A DNA stretch of 64,000 nucleotides from NCBI RefSeq assembly GCF_003201875.1, contig NZ_QJKD01000005.1:1-64000 (forward strand), written 5' to 3'. The position numbers and the translations under genes were made by a program. Source of the stretch: Hungatella effluvii. Lineage in GTDB: Bacteria > Bacillota > Clostridia > Lachnospirales > Lachnospiraceae. The notes under the pieces are model-generated. The model saw only the letters and a program-made list of their open reading frames with translations, was not told the origin of the DNA and searched no databases. Every line of letters begins with the position of its first letter. Position 1 is the first letter of the stretch. Positions 25,116-33,950 of this stretch are shown one piece after another.

Positions 25116-25631
25116 TTACATCTTTTTAATTTCGTTGAAATTCAGTTCAACCGGGGTCTCTCGGCCAAACATCTCAACATTGATCGTGATGGATTTCTTA
25201 CCTTCGTTGATGGACTTGATAGCACCAACAGTATCCTTCCATGCACCGGAAATTACCACAACGGTATCTCCAACCTCAAAATCAACAATGACTTCCTCAT
25301 TTCTGAATCCTAAGTTCGCCATCTCATCTTCTGTCAGAGGAACCGGTTTCGATCCAGGACCAACAAAGCCTGTCACACCGCGGGTATTACGCACCACATA
25401 CCATGTATCATCATTCATGATCATATGGATCAGTACGTAGCCGGGGAACATCTTCTTATCGGCCTTTTTCTCCACACCATTCTTCAGTTCGATAACGGAT
25501 TCCAGCGGAACCGAGACTTCCAGGATCTGATCCTGTAAGTTTCTGTTTTCAATGGTTTTCTCAATGTCGACTTTTACTTTGTTCTCATAGCCTGAGTAGG
25601 TATGGACTACATACCAATGTGCTTCTGACAT
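25116..25631 (-). CDS. nusG: Transcription antitermination/pausing factor NusG
   Basis: A 171-aa NusG. The NGN domain begins AHWYVVHTYSGYENKVKVDI and includes FPGYVLIHMIMNDDTWYVVR. The KOW domain (about 120-171) includes FEVGDTVVVISGAWKDTVGA. NusG binds RNA polymerase and links it to Rho or ribosomes. It lies between secE and rplK as usual. A NusG paralogue, LoaP, is encoded in the polysaccharide operon at 50804-51328. Confidence 0.97.
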   Translation of the reverse strand: MSEAHWYVVHTYSGYENKVKVDIEKTIENRNLQDQILEVSVPLESVIELKNGVEKKADKKMFPGYVLIHMIMNDDTWYVVRNTRGVTGFVGPGSKPVPLTEDEMANLGFRNEEVIVDFEVGDTVVVISGAWKDTVGAIKSINEGKKSITINVEMFGRETPVELNFNEIKKM

Positions 25632-25654
25632 ACACTCACCTTAACCCTTAATCA

Positions 25655-25858
25655 TTATAAGATAAAACTGAGACCGAACTTGATGATTAAATCAAGAATG
25701 GCAATAATCAGTCCTAAAGCAATCGATACAGCCAGTACTGCAATTGTCTGCTTCGTTACGGTTTCTTGGTCAGGCCAGACGATTTTCTTGAACTCAGTCT
25801 TCAAACCCTGGAAGAAATTCTTCTTCTGAGCTCCCTCGTTGTTCACTGTATCTCCCAT
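25655..25858 (-). CDS. secE: Preprotein translocase subunit SecE
   Basis: A 67-aa short SecE with one C-terminal membrane helix (TIAVLAVSIALGLIIAILDL) preceded by the conserved amphipathic region (GLKTEFKKIVWPDQETVTKQ). SecE clamps SecY in the translocon. It sits between rpmG and nusG in the standard order. Confidence 0.96.
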   Translation of the reverse strand: MGDTVNNEGAQKKNFFQGLKTEFKKIVWPDQETVTKQTIAVLAVSIALGLIIAILDLIIKFGLSFIL

Positions 25859-25885
25859 AATTTCACGTCCTTTACGTCAAACCGA

Positions 25886-26035
25886 TTACTTAGTTTCCTT
25901 GTGCAAAGTATGTGTCTTACAGAATCTACAATACTTTTTGGTTTCCATTCTGTCAGGATGAGTCTTCTTATCCTTGGTCATGTTATAGTTACGCTGCTTG
26001 CATTCTGTACATGCCAGTGTGATCTTTGTGCGCAC
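25886..26035 (-). CDS. rpmG: 50S ribosomal protein L33
   Basis: A 49-aa protein read from a GTG start at 26035. It reads [19 protein letters not shown] and ends [16 protein letters not shown]. Two CxxC pairs (CTEC and CRFC) mark the zinc-binding C+ form of L33. GGAGGTGG lies about 6 bases upstream of the GTG. It is short and lacks an ATG start, so it is easy to miss, but the order rpmG-secE-nusG confirms it. It is the first gene of the ribosomal operon. Confidence 0.95.
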   Translation of the reverse strand: MRTKITLACTECKQRNYNMTKDKKTHPDRMETKKYCRFCKTHTLHKETK

Positions 26036-26170
26036 GACTTCCACCTCCACTTAAATTTTCGTTGTTTTTATTCGGCCATTCTTCTATTATCAGGTTCTCA
26101 CGCCCTGCGCTGCCGCAAAACGTAATTTTGAGCATAAAAAAAAGACCTAAGCTCTTCCATTCGCCCAATT

Positions 26171-26199
26171 ACTATATCATATGGGTCAGGATTCGTCAA
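26171..26199 (-). promoter_or_regulatory. Downstream promoter of the rpmG operon
   Basis: On the minus strand TTGACG (26194-26199) and TATAGT (26171-26176) are separated by 17 bases, about 135 bases before rpmG. Confidence 0.7.
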
Positions 26200-26239
26200 T
26201 CTTTTTTTGCGAAAAACTATTGATTTATAAAGTTTTTTA

Positions 26240-26268
26240 AGTATACCACGAAGAGAAAAAAATTGCAA
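26240..26268 (-). promoter_or_regulatory. Upstream promoter of the rpmG operon
   Basis: On the minus strand TTGCAA (26263-26268) and TATACT (26240-26245) are separated by 17 bases. It forms a tandem pair with the promoter at 26171-26199, as expected for growth-regulated ribosomal genes. Confidence 0.75.
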
Positions 26269-26296
26269 GCAGGAAAAACAGCTTTGCCGGGAAACG

Positions 26297-26325
26297 ACAA
26301 AAGGAGCCGCTGATTTCGACTCCTT
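26297..26325 (-). terminator. Terminator after the DUF5107 gene
   Basis: AAGGAGTCG and CGGCTCCTT (26301-26309 with 26317-26325, minus strand; one G-U pair) form a 9-bp stem followed by TTTGTC. It ends the sugar-importer operon just before the ribosomal promoters. Confidence 0.75.
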
Positions 26326-26380
26326 CCGCACTTTCCACCAGACTGTAACTGTTTGCGCTCTCTTTCCTGCAAATCACTGC

Positions 26381-28345
26381 TCAGCTGTGCCGGCCTTCAG
26401 CGTTAAAATCAAATACGTGAGGCACTTCTTCCTCCGGCATATGTAAAGCCCTTCGCAGATCCCGCCACAGGCATACGATAGAGTTCTCGCCTTCACGCAA
26501 GTCGGCCACCACCAGGCCGCCATCCGCTGTCAGGAGCTCATACGCCTCTTTATATCTGCCCGTCTGATAGAGCGCCGTAATATATTCCAGCACGACACGG
26601 GACTCGGCTGCCACGTTCTTCGGAAGCTGTTCATAGACCCGGATTAGCGCATCATACCCGCCGCATCTGGCCAGAACCCGGAAACCTTCCTTAACATAGG
26701 AAAGGTCTCCCGCCCGCTCCGTCAGTCCCATTTCCATCCCGGACACGGCTCTTTCGTACTCCCGGCCTTCCAGACAGAGCAGCGAGGCCAGACCGTAACG
26801 GCTCCAGGCATTTTCCTTCTGTCGGATGCTTTCACAAAAACACGATTCCGCCTCCCTGCTTTTCCCACGGGCCATGTGATTTAATGCAAGGTGGTACAGC
26901 AGGTGCCAATCCGGCGAAACTGTACTTTGGGTTTGATCTGCCTGCTCTTTCAGCATCTCGTACCAGAAGTCATCCGCCATGCAGTCGGCAGGCATGTCAG
27001 CCGGATCCGCTGACGGGAAATGACCGGTTTCCAGAAAAATCCTCCATGGAGTCTGACGCTCGTCCTCACTGGAAAAATCCAGATGAGGAGAAAGCGGTTC
27101 TTCCCCTCTGCGTACGCGGCAGGCATTTTCCAAGTCTGCGTAACCGCTGCCGCGGTAAATCACCTCACCTGGCTTCGTAGCCCATCCATGGCTGTCCTTC
27201 AGCGTTTTTTCCAGAGTCTCCCCTGCTTCGTCACGCACCATAGCCGTCAGGCGTTCCCGTTCTTCTTCAAAAGAGTCACTGCGTCCGCTTAAGGTCACGG
27301 CGCCATATCGTTCCAGCCACTCCCACGCGGTGTGGGGCGCCATTGGAATACAGCCGTACTGTGTCTTTCCAAGTCCGGCCTGAATCTCCACATAACGGCC
27401 GGCTTCCTCCGTGAGATATTCCTGCCAGCGCGCGGAAGCGCTGTTATTGCCCCAGGTAAACAGCTTACGCCCACGCAGGCGGCGGGTGGAGTACTGAAGA
27501 AGCCCATAGCCGTCTGGAGCCACATTTGCAATATAGCGCGGTGCGTCCTCCGGGATATTAAAGAAATAATCCACCTGTCCGGGAATATTCCGGTAACAGG
27601 AGATATCGATGCCGTCTACCACTGGAACCGGCACTTTATAGACGCTTCCCCCACCGCTGCTGTAGGCGCTCTCCGCCGGCACAATCACACGGCCGCCTTC
27701 GTATTCCGGAACCGCCATGTTGCTCCACCAATACATGGGCGTCACTTCCGGATTATGATTCACCACACGCATACGGCAGTTTAGGAAGGCGCCGCCCTCA
27801 TCCAGCCAGAAATCCATCTGATAGACCATTCTGCACACCCGCTCGTATTCATACATACGCAGTACCGGCATACCGCTGTCATTCTCCAGCCTCGCGGTAA
27901 AGAGCGGTTCCATGGTCAGAGGCGTGTGGCCGATGAGACCAATGTTCCATTCCACGCCGCCCGAGAACCAGGCGTCACGCAGCGCCAGATTGCTGGGGCG
28001 TATCACATCATTGGTATAAAGCAGCTCACGCCCCGCCTTTAAATCGGTAAGCCGCCACAGGCGTCCGCCGAATTCAGGCAGAAACACGGCCCTTAAAAAT
28101 TCATTCTCAAGGACCGCGGTCTTCACCGGATGAATGCCGCATTCCCGCGTATAGCAGGTATAATCCCGGTACGGATAACTGTTCGTAAGCTTCCCGTAGG
28201 CTTCGTATATCTCATCGTCCTCATCTAAGTAAAACGCTGTCTTGTTCTGCATATTTTCCATGCCTGTCAAGTTGGGCACCGAGGCCTCCGGCCCTTTGGG
28301 CGCAGTTTTCATATATGCAGTTTCAAATGTCAATGTCGGATGCAT
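26381..28345 (-). CDS. DUF5107 protein with C-terminal TPR-like repeats
   Basis: A 654-aa cytosolic protein. The N-terminal part (about 50-330) matches the DUF5107 family, a beta-sandwich resembling galactose-mutarotase-like domains (FLPEFGGRLWRLTDLKAGRE; NPEVTPMYWWSNMAVPEYEG). The C-terminal part (about 470-640) is helical with TPR-like repeats (YHLALNHMARGKSREAESCF). DUF5107 proteins usually sit beside sugar ABC transporters and glycosidases and are thought to act on carbohydrate, but activity is unproven. Here it follows the two permease genes by 3 bases, clearly in the same operon. Confidence 0.85.
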   Translation of the reverse strand: MHPTLTFETAYMKTAPKGPEASVPNLTGMENMQNKTAFYLDEDDEIYEAYGKLTNSYPYRDYTCYTRECGIHPVKTAVLENEFLRAVFLPEFGGRLWRLTDLKAGRELLYTNDVIRPSNLALRDAWFSGGVEWNIGLIGHTPLTMEPLFTARLENDSGMPVLRMYEYERVCRMVYQMDFWLDEGGAFLNCRMRVVNHNPEVTPMYWWSNMAVPEYEGGRVIVPAESAYSSGGGSVYKVPVPVVDGIDISCYRNIPGQVDYFFNIPEDAPRYIANVAPDGYGLLQYSTRRLRGRKLFTWGNNSASARWQEYLTEEAGRYVEIQAGLGKTQYGCIPMAPHTAWEWLERYGAVTLSGRSDSFEEERERLTAMVRDEAGETLEKTLKDSHGWATKPGEVIYRGSGYADLENACRVRRGEEPLSPHLDFSSEDERQTPWRIFLETGHFPSADPADMPADCMADDFWYEMLKEQADQTQSTVSPDWHLLYHLALNHMARGKSREAESCFCESIRQKENAWSRYGLASLLCLEGREYERAVSGMEMGLTERAGDLSYVKEGFRVLARCGGYDALIRVYEQLPKNVAAESRVVLEYITALYQTGRYKEAYELLTADGGLVVADLREGENSIVCLWRDLRRALHMPEEEVPHVFDFNAEGRHS

Positions 28346-28348
28346 AGG

Positions 28349-29218
28349 CTACCCCTTAATCGCTCCGCCGGTTACGCCTGCGATGATCTTGTCTGACAGG
28401 AACAAGTAGAGCAGGAAGGTCGGCGCAAATACGATGACAACGGCCGCAAACATTCCGCCGTAATCATTTGTATACTGCATACCTTTTACCATATTATAAA
28501 GACCTACGGCAATCGGGCGTACGTTCTGCTTGCTTGCAAACAGCATGGACATGAAAAATTCATTCCAGATGGCGATAAAATTGAAAATCGTCACAGTAAT
28601 AATACCGGGCTGCGCCAGCGGAAACATGATCTTCCAGAAAGTCTGGATGGGGGAACAGCCGTCGATGGCCGCGGCTTCCTCAAAGGTGTAGGACAGATTT
28701 GAGAAAAACGCCAGCAGGAAGAAAATGCTGAATGGCACATTCATGGCGATATAGAGGAACATAATGAGTCCCCGTGTGTTCGTAAGCTTTAATGATGTAA
28801 TAATGGAAAACAGAGGCATTACAATCATGATAACCGGAATGCCTAACGCTGTCGCAAAAAGATTCTGCAGAATCATGTTGCCTCTGAATTTAAAACGCGA
28901 CAGAGCGTACGCGGCGGGCGCCGCTACCAGGATAATCATGGTACAGGAAATCGCCGTATAGATCAGGGAGTTTACGAAGAACACGCTTATCTTCTGTGAT
29001 TTCCATGCATTGGTATAGTTTTCAAAATGAAATCCGCTGGCGAATTTAAATAATTCTCCGCTTAAAATCTCACGGCTGGTGGAAAAGGAAGCAAGAATAA
29101 CCCAGCCTATTAACAGGATCGTAAATATAAGCCAGACCACGCACATGATATATCCGGGCAGTTTGGGAACTTCTCTCTTAATACTCACTCTCGGCTTTAT
29201 TTCTTTTTGTTTTGCCAT
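28349..29218 (-). CDS. Carbohydrate ABC transporter permease (MalG-like, CUT1)
   Basis: A 289-aa permease with six predicted membrane helices. The EAA loop that docks the ATPase is visible as EEAAAIDGCSPIQTFWKIMFPL. I chose the ATG at 29218 (MAKQKEIKPRVS) because GGGAGGTAG precedes it. A longer frame to 29251 would run into the upstream permease gene. It pairs with the permease at 29232-30176. Confidence 0.93.
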   Translation of the reverse strand: MAKQKEIKPRVSIKREVPKLPGYIMCVVWLIFTILLIGWVILASFSTSREILSGELFKFASGFHFENYTNAWKSQKISVFFVNSLIYTAISCTMIILVAAPAAYALSRFKFRGNMILQNLFATALGIPVIMIVMPLFSIITSLKLTNTRGLIMFLYIAMNVPFSIFFLLAFFSNLSYTFEEAAAIDGCSPIQTFWKIMFPLAQPGIITVTIFNFIAIWNEFFMSMLFASKQNVRPIAVGLYNMVKGMQYTNDYGGMFAAVVIVFAPTFLLYLFLSDKIIAGVTGGAIKG

Positions 29219-29231
29219 GCTATCTACCTCC

Positions 29232-30176
29232 CTACAGATCCGCGTCATCATTTTTAATGATGAGTGTGGTCAAGCTGAATACCGCAACTACAATGACCGC
29301 CATCATAACACCGATTGCGGCGCCCACGCCGGAATCACGTGCTGCCTGGACCGCATTGGATGCGCCAAAAACAAGCTCATACATATAGTTCAGCGGCATA
29401 ACCGTCTGCTCGGATAGGTTTACCGGATCGAATACCTGGCCCCAGATAAAGAAGCCTACACTCGATACTGTCCACATAACGAGATTGGTTCGAATGGAAC
29501 CGCGGAGCAGAGGAAGCGTAATATACCAGAATTTTTTAAATACGTTGGCACCCTCTATGGAAGCGGCCTCATAATAATCGGCGCTGATCCGCTCGATGCC
29601 GCTCATAAAAATCAGCATATGGTATCCTACCATACCGAAGCAGTAAGCAATCAGCATGCTCCAGAATTTGTGATGTGGATCCGTCCACATGACATTGCTG
29701 CCGCCAAACCATCCGATGATGGTGTTGAGCAGGCCGTAGCTCTCCTTACTGAGCGCATAATACAGCCACATGGTACCCATAGCAACCGCGGAAACCAGGT
29801 TTGGCAGATAAATCACGCTTCGGAAAAACTTTTTACCTTTCATACCGTTTGTGAGGGCTACCGCAAACACCAGCGCCAGAGCCATAACGGCGATACCGCC
29901 GACCAGCCACAGCCTCCCCAGGTTCGCCATAGCCGTCTGGAACATATTATTGTTAAAAGATTTCACATAGTTGGTAAAACCGCTGAACTGCCATGTGGAA
30001 ACCGGATCTGTCACACCTTCTACCTTGCAGAAGCTCATGATAAAGGTTCGGACCGTCGGATACAGAAATACAATTAAGTACAGCAGCACAGCAGGTGTCA
30101 GGAACATTACCAGCATGGGAGTGGTGTTCCGGCGCAACGGGCTGCCGCCTTTTGTTGCCGTTTTTTGCTTTGCCAT
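29232..30176 (-). CDS. Carbohydrate ABC transporter permease (MalF/UgpA-like, CUT1)
   Basis: A 314-aa permease with about six membrane helices. The EAA motif is EAASIEGANVFKKFWYITLPL. The start at 30176 (MAKQKTATKGG) has GGAGGGCG upstream. It partners with the MalG-like permease and the lipoprotein at 30285-31628. No ATPase gene is in this operon, as is usual for Firmicute CUT1 systems that share an MsmK-type ATPase encoded elsewhere. Confidence 0.93.
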   Translation of the reverse strand: MAKQKTATKGGSPLRRNTTPMLVMFLTPAVLLYLIVFLYPTVRTFIMSFCKVEGVTDPVSTWQFSGFTNYVKSFNNNMFQTAMANLGRLWLVGGIAVMALALVFAVALTNGMKGKKFFRSVIYLPNLVSAVAMGTMWLYYALSKESYGLLNTIIGWFGGSNVMWTDPHHKFWSMLIAYCFGMVGYHMLIFMSGIERISADYYEAASIEGANVFKKFWYITLPLLRGSIRTNLVMWTVSSVGFFIWGQVFDPVNLSEQTVMPLNYMYELVFGASNAVQAARDSGVGAAIGVMMAVIVVAVFSLTTLIIKNDDADL

Positions 30177-30222
30177 AAGAGTCGCCCTCCATTTTCCATA
30201 GAACACATTTTTCAATTGAAAT

Positions 30223-30259
30223 AAAAAGGGGGCGGCGGCAGTGGCGCCACCGCCCCTTT
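30223..30259 (-). terminator. Intercistronic terminator/attenuator after the binding-protein gene
   Basis: GGGGCGG and CCGCCCC arms (30229-30235 with 30250-30256) with further inner pairs form a GC-rich hairpin, followed on the minus strand by CTTTTTATTT. Such partial terminators let the binding protein be made in excess over the permeases. Confidence 0.85.
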
Positions 30260-30284
30260 GTCTATCATCAGTCTGTTAAAGCGA

Positions 30285-31628
30285 TCATGAACCCTTCTGA
30301 ATCTTAGCAAATGCATCCGCAAACTGTTGTGCGTTAACACTGCCGCTGATCATCATAGCCATGTTAGTCTTAATAGCCGCGTTGACATTGGTATCATTTT
30401 CCATTCCTACCGCCCAGTTCAGCCTGTGTGTTGTAGAATCCAGAACTGCCTTGGCATCTGCAAGTGCTGCCGGCCATGTAGCGTCGTTGTCCATCGGAAC
30501 ACCCATACTGGCATCAGCAAGCTTCTGATCCCATTCGCCGCTTGTCAGCCACTGAATCAGGGCAAATGCAGCGTTCGGATACTTCGTATCTTTGTTGATT
30601 GCGAAACACTGTGCACCGTACTGGTTGGATTCTGCTCCGTCACCGCCTTCAGCGATCTGCGGAAGTGAGAATGCGCCCCACTTGAAGTCTTCCGGTGTCT
30701 GGTTCTTTACTTCATTTGGAAGCCAGCTTCCGTTTAAGTACATGGCAACACTGCCGTCAGCGATATTGCTCTGGCCCTGCGGATATACGTTGCCTGCTGC
30801 ACGTGGATCTATGTAGCCCTTTGTTGTCAGTTCTTCCAGAACCTGTGCTGTCTTTAACACTGCTTCGTTACCGAAGTCGCCTGCGGCAACTGCCTCGGTT
30901 GTATCAGAACCGGCGACACGGTCCATAAGGAAACCGAACAGGCATGCCATATAAGCGTCGTCAACAGTCATCGGAATCACCCCTGCACCTTTAAGCGCTT
31001 CACAGTCGGCAAGGAATTCATCCCAGGTAGTCGGAACCGCGGTGATACCGGCTTTTGTAAAGGCATCCTTATTATAGAACATAATAAATGTGGATGGCTG
31101 ATAAGGAACACTCTTTAAGGTGCCGCCGCCCTGCTGCTTGGCTAATTCGATCAGGGTGGCATTCTGTGCGCCGTTTAACGGAGAAGCATCATACATACTC
31201 TGAATATCCAGAAGATATTTTCCCCAGGTGCCGTTTACACGTTCGATATCTTCGTCAAAGACATCAACGGTCTCTCCTGCGGACAGTGCCGGCTCCAGAG
31301 TCTTACGTGTGTCACGGGAGCCTGCCCAGTTAACCTCTACTTCTACACCAGTAGAATCGGTAAATGCCTCAATAGCCTCGGAAATAGCCTGGCCCTGCGG
31401 CTCAGTCTCTGCCCACATCGGCCAGTAAACCAGTTTGGCGCCATCCTCAATTGTACCTGCTGCAGCTGCTGTCTCCGCCGGAGCAGCCTCTGATCCTTCC
31501 GGAGCTTTGGTCTCTGCCGGAGCCTGTGTGGTGGGTGCCTGTGTCTCTGCCGTCTTGGTGCTTCCACAGCCTGCAAGAGTAGATGCAACCATCGCAGACG
31601 CCAGAACTAAACTCAGTATTTTTTTCAT
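30285..31628 (-). CDS. Sugar ABC transporter substrate-binding lipoprotein (family 1)
   Basis: A 447-aa extracellular solute-binding protein. A lipoprotein signal is clear (KKILSLVLASAMVASTLAGC, lipobox LAGC), followed by a Thr/Ala/Glu-rich linker to about residue 60. The mature protein has family 1 features (TFIMFYNKDAFTKAGI; AMYLNGSWLPNEV; AFALIQWLTSGEW). It captures an oligosaccharide or monosaccharide and delivers it to the two permeases. The substrate cannot be told from sequence. It has its own promoter at 31661-31689 and is the first gene of the operon. Confidence 0.93.
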   Translation of the reverse strand: MKKILSLVLASAMVASTLAGCGSTKTAETQAPTTQAPAETKAPEGSEAAPAETAAAAGTIEDGAKLVYWPMWAETEPQGQAISEAIEAFTDSTGVEVEVNWAGSRDTRKTLEPALSAGETVDVFDEDIERVNGTWGKYLLDIQSMYDASPLNGAQNATLIELAKQQGGGTLKSVPYQPSTFIMFYNKDAFTKAGITAVPTTWDEFLADCEALKGAGVIPMTVDDAYMACLFGFLMDRVAGSDTTEAVAAGDFGNEAVLKTAQVLEELTTKGYIDPRAAGNVYPQGQSNIADGSVAMYLNGSWLPNEVKNQTPEDFKWGAFSLPQIAEGGDGAESNQYGAQCFAINKDTKYPNAAFALIQWLTSGEWDQKLADASMGVPMDNDATWPAALADAKAVLDSTTHRLNWAVGMENDTNVNAAIKTNMAMMISGSVNAQQFADAFAKIQKGS

Positions 31629-31660
31629 GTAAAAAACCCTCCTTTTTCAAATATGTTTAT

Positions 31661-31689
31661 AGTATACACCATTTTTTTGTATATTTCAA
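31661..31689 (-). promoter_or_regulatory. Promoter for the sugar-importer operon
   Basis: On the minus strand TTGAAA (31684-31689) and TATACT (31661-31666) are separated by 17 bases. No clear operator was found nearby. The rest of the 31629-31900 spacer is AT-rich and holds no other feature I can support. Confidence 0.75.
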
Positions 31690-31900
31690 CGAAAAAAGAA
31701 ATTTTTTCCACAAATATTCCACAACGGATTTCATTTTTACATATTCTATTTTATGCAGCTTTACCATAGTGTTTTATTACTCCTTATTACCGCCTTTTTT
31801 CCTATATATGAATGTTCCGGCCTTTTATGCATAAATAAGGTAGGGCTGGAGTACACTGGTATTAGATATGGAATGGAAAGAATAAAAGGAGGAAAAAAAC

Positions 31901-32071
31901 ATGGTAGACCGTTGTGTATGCTGCGGCGCAATCGTTCCCGAAGGTACGGAGGTCTGTATCAACTGCCGTCACCAATATTTGGATTCTGAGAATGGACAGA
32001 CTGCGTCATGTCCGGATCACTCCATTTCCCGGGCGCAAAATATGAAGAAGCAGGAAGCTCCCGGCCATTAG
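31901..32071 (+). CDS. Small zinc-ribbon-like protein
   Basis: A 56-aa protein. It begins MVDRCVCCGAIVPEGTEVCI followed by NCRHQY, so two CxxC pairs (CVCC or CCG type, and CINC) form a probable zinc ribbon. The tail is polar and basic (SRAQNMKKQEAPGH). AAAGGAGG lies 9 bases before the ATG, supporting translation. It is too short for standard ORF length limits. Similar short proteins occur in clostridial mobile elements and prophages, but no function is known. It is convergent with the XRE regulator gene, whose end is 16 bases away. Confidence 0.75.
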   Translation: MVDRCVCCGAIVPEGTEVCINCRHQYLDSENGQTASCPDHSISRAQNMKKQEAPGH

Positions 32072-32086
32072 CGATAGGATACGATT

Positions 32087-32428
32087 TTATTTTTTCCCCG
32101 ACTCCCTGAGGCAAAGGTAAAATTTCATCATTTCAATAGCCTCCTTCTGCGTCTTTTCATCGTATTTTTTCAGAATTCGGTAGGCCAAATCCGGATTATC
32201 TATCCGCTCTTCTCCCGCCTGACCGAATAAAATATAATCAACCGAGAGGTCGAGATAATGTGATAAATCCAAAAGTGTCTCTATGGACATGCCGCAGGTT
32301 CCCCGTTCAATATCGCCGTAATAGTGAACGGCCCTGCCTATTTTTCCGGCCACCTCTGCACTCGACATCCCCAGTTCCTTCCGCCTTTGTCTGATTCTTT
32401 TTGCAACTCCGGCGCGGTCGTATACCAT
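32087..32428 (-). CDS. XRE-family helix-turn-helix regulator
   Basis: A 113-aa protein with an N-terminal HTH_3 domain (about 8-65): AKRIRQRRKELGMSSAEVAG, then YYGDIERGTCGMSIETLLDL and YLDLSVDYILFG. The C-terminal 40 residues are helical and charged. It is probably a dimeric DNA-binding repressor. It lies between the zinc-ribbon gene (convergent) and glmM (upstream on the same strand, with a terminator between). Its targets are not apparent. Confidence 0.88.
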   Translation of the reverse strand: MVYDRAGVAKRIRQRRKELGMSSAEVAGKIGRAVHYYGDIERGTCGMSIETLLDLSHYLDLSVDYILFGQAGEERIDNPDLAYRILKKYDEKTQKEAIEMMKFYLCLRESGKK

Positions 32429-32452
32429 TTCAACTCCTCCTTTGTTTCCCCC

Positions 32453-32485
32453 AATAAAAAATGATCCGGCGGTAGAAACCGCCGG
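32453..32485 (-). terminator. Terminator after glmM
   Basis: A perfect 8-bp stem CCGGCGGT/ACCGCCGG (32466-32485) with a TTCT loop is followed on the minus strand by ATCATTTTTTATT. It lies 63 bases after the glmM stop, beyond a 12-bp tandem repeat. Confidence 0.85.
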
Positions 32486-32486
32486 T

Positions 32487-32522
32487 GTTTTTGATTATGT
32501 TTTTGATTATGTTTTTGATTAT
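32487..32522. repeat. Three tandem copies of a 12-bp repeat
   Basis: GTTTTTGATTAT occurs three times without interruption between the glmM stop and its terminator. Copies are identical. Copy number could vary by slippage, but it lies after the gene so an effect is not obvious. Confidence 0.85.
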
Positions 32523-32548
32523 ATGCTTGATATAAATTTGTACTTTTG

Positions 32549-33904
32549 TTATTCAGCCTGATACCCTCTGTCAATAATGGTCTGCAGTATGGTATCCACA
32601 TAAGCTTCACACGTCTCTTTCTGATCCGCCTCAACCATGATCCGGAGTACTGGCTCTGTTCCGCTTTCGCGTACCAGAATGCGTCCTTCCGCGCCCAGTT
32701 TCTCTTCCACTATGGCAATCGCGTTTTTAACTGCCTCGTCATTTCTGGCGGCAGCCTTGTCCCTGACACGGATATTTTTCAATACCTGGGGATAAATCGT
32801 AAACGGTTCGGCCAGTTTGCTGAGCGTCATTTTCTTCTCCAGCATCACTTCCATCATCTTTATGGCGGTCAGGATTCCGTCTCCTGTGGCGGCATATTTC
32901 CGGAAAATAATGTGACCGGACTGTTCCCCGCCGAGCCGGTATCCGTTCGCTTCCATATTTTCATATACGTACTTGTCTCCGACCGCGGTCTTTTCATATT
33001 CGATTCCAGCTGCGTCAAACGCCTTGTAGAGGCCGAAGTTGGACATAATGGTGGTGACCACCTTGTTTCCCGCCAGCTTGCCCCGCTCCTTCATGTAGCA
33101 GCCATAGATGTATAATATTGCGTCTCCATCTACAACATTTCCATGTTCATCGACACAGAGGCAGCGGTCGGCGTCCCCATCAAAGGCAAATCCCACATCC
33201 AGTCCGTTTTCCATGACATGCTTTTGCAGGGCCTCAATATGGGTGGAACCGCAGTCCTGATTGATATTAATGCCATCGGGATTGTTATGTATTACATATG
33301 TCCGGGCCCCCAATGTGTCAAAGACATTCTTGGCAATCATCCATGCGCTGCCGTTGGCGCAGTCCAGTCCGACCTTTAATCCCTCATAAGAGCGGGTGGC
33401 CAGCGATATCAGATAGCCGATATAGCGGTTCCGCCCGATGGCGTAATCGACAGTTCTGCCGATCTTCTCTCCTTTTGCAAACTGGATCTCTCCAGTAATG
33501 CCATCCAGATACGCTTCTACCTTCAGAATTGTATCTTCCTCCATCTTTTCGCCGTAGTAATTGATCAATTTGATACCATTATCATAATACGGGTTGTGGC
33601 TTGCTGAAATCATGATGCCGCAGTCGAAGTCCTCCGTTCTCACTACGTACGATACGCTGGGTGTTGTCGTGACATGAAGAAGACAGGCGTCCGCCCCCGA
33701 GGCCGTAAGCCCCGCAGCCAGGGCGTACTCAAACATATAGGAGGAACGCCTCGTATCCTTGCCTATTACAACCTTTGCGCGTCCGTCCGCGCGTTTTAAT
33801 CCATAGTACCAGCCGATAAAACGACCTGTTTTGTATGCGTGTTCTGCGGTCAGAGTTTCGTTGGCTTCGCCGCGGAAGCCGTCGGTGCCGAAGTATTTTG
33901 ACAT
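32549..33904 (-). CDS. glmM: Phosphoglucosamine mutase GlmM
   Basis: A 451-aa hexosephosphate mutase that converts glucosamine-6-phosphate to glucosamine-1-phosphate on the route to UDP-GlcNAc. The N-terminus MSKYFGTDGFRGEAN and the phosphoserine loop MISASHNPYYDNGIKL are typical of GlmM, as are the metal loop AFDGDADRCLCVDE and the C-terminal RESGTEPVLRIMVEA. I chose the ATG at 33904, preceded by AAAGGAGAA. A longer frame to 34012 overlaps the previous gene. No terminator separates it from the cell-wall-binding gene upstream, so it may be partly transcribed with the polysaccharide operon, whose precursors it supplies. Confidence 0.95.
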   Translation of the reverse strand: MSKYFGTDGFRGEANETLTAEHAYKTGRFIGWYYGLKRADGRAKVVIGKDTRRSSYMFEYALAAGLTASGADACLLHVTTTPSVSYVVRTEDFDCGIMISASHNPYYDNGIKLINYYGEKMEEDTILKVEAYLDGITGEIQFAKGEKIGRTVDYAIGRNRYIGYLISLATRSYEGLKVGLDCANGSAWMIAKNVFDTLGARTYVIHNNPDGININQDCGSTHIEALQKHVMENGLDVGFAFDGDADRCLCVDEHGNVVDGDAILYIYGCYMKERGKLAGNKVVTTIMSNFGLYKAFDAAGIEYEKTAVGDKYVYENMEANGYRLGGEQSGHIIFRKYAATGDGILTAIKMMEVMLEKKMTLSKLAEPFTIYPQVLKNIRVRDKAAARNDEAVKNAIAIVEEKLGAEGRILVRESGTEPVLRIMVEADQKETCEAYVDTILQTIIDRGYQAE

Positions 33905-33950
33905 GAGTTGTTCTCCTTTAATTCTAAATTTCATATATATTTGCTGCTGC

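Noticed and set aside
32487..32522. Tandem repeat considered as a CRISPR array
   Set aside because: Repeats are 12 bp and contiguous with no spacers, and no cas genes are present.
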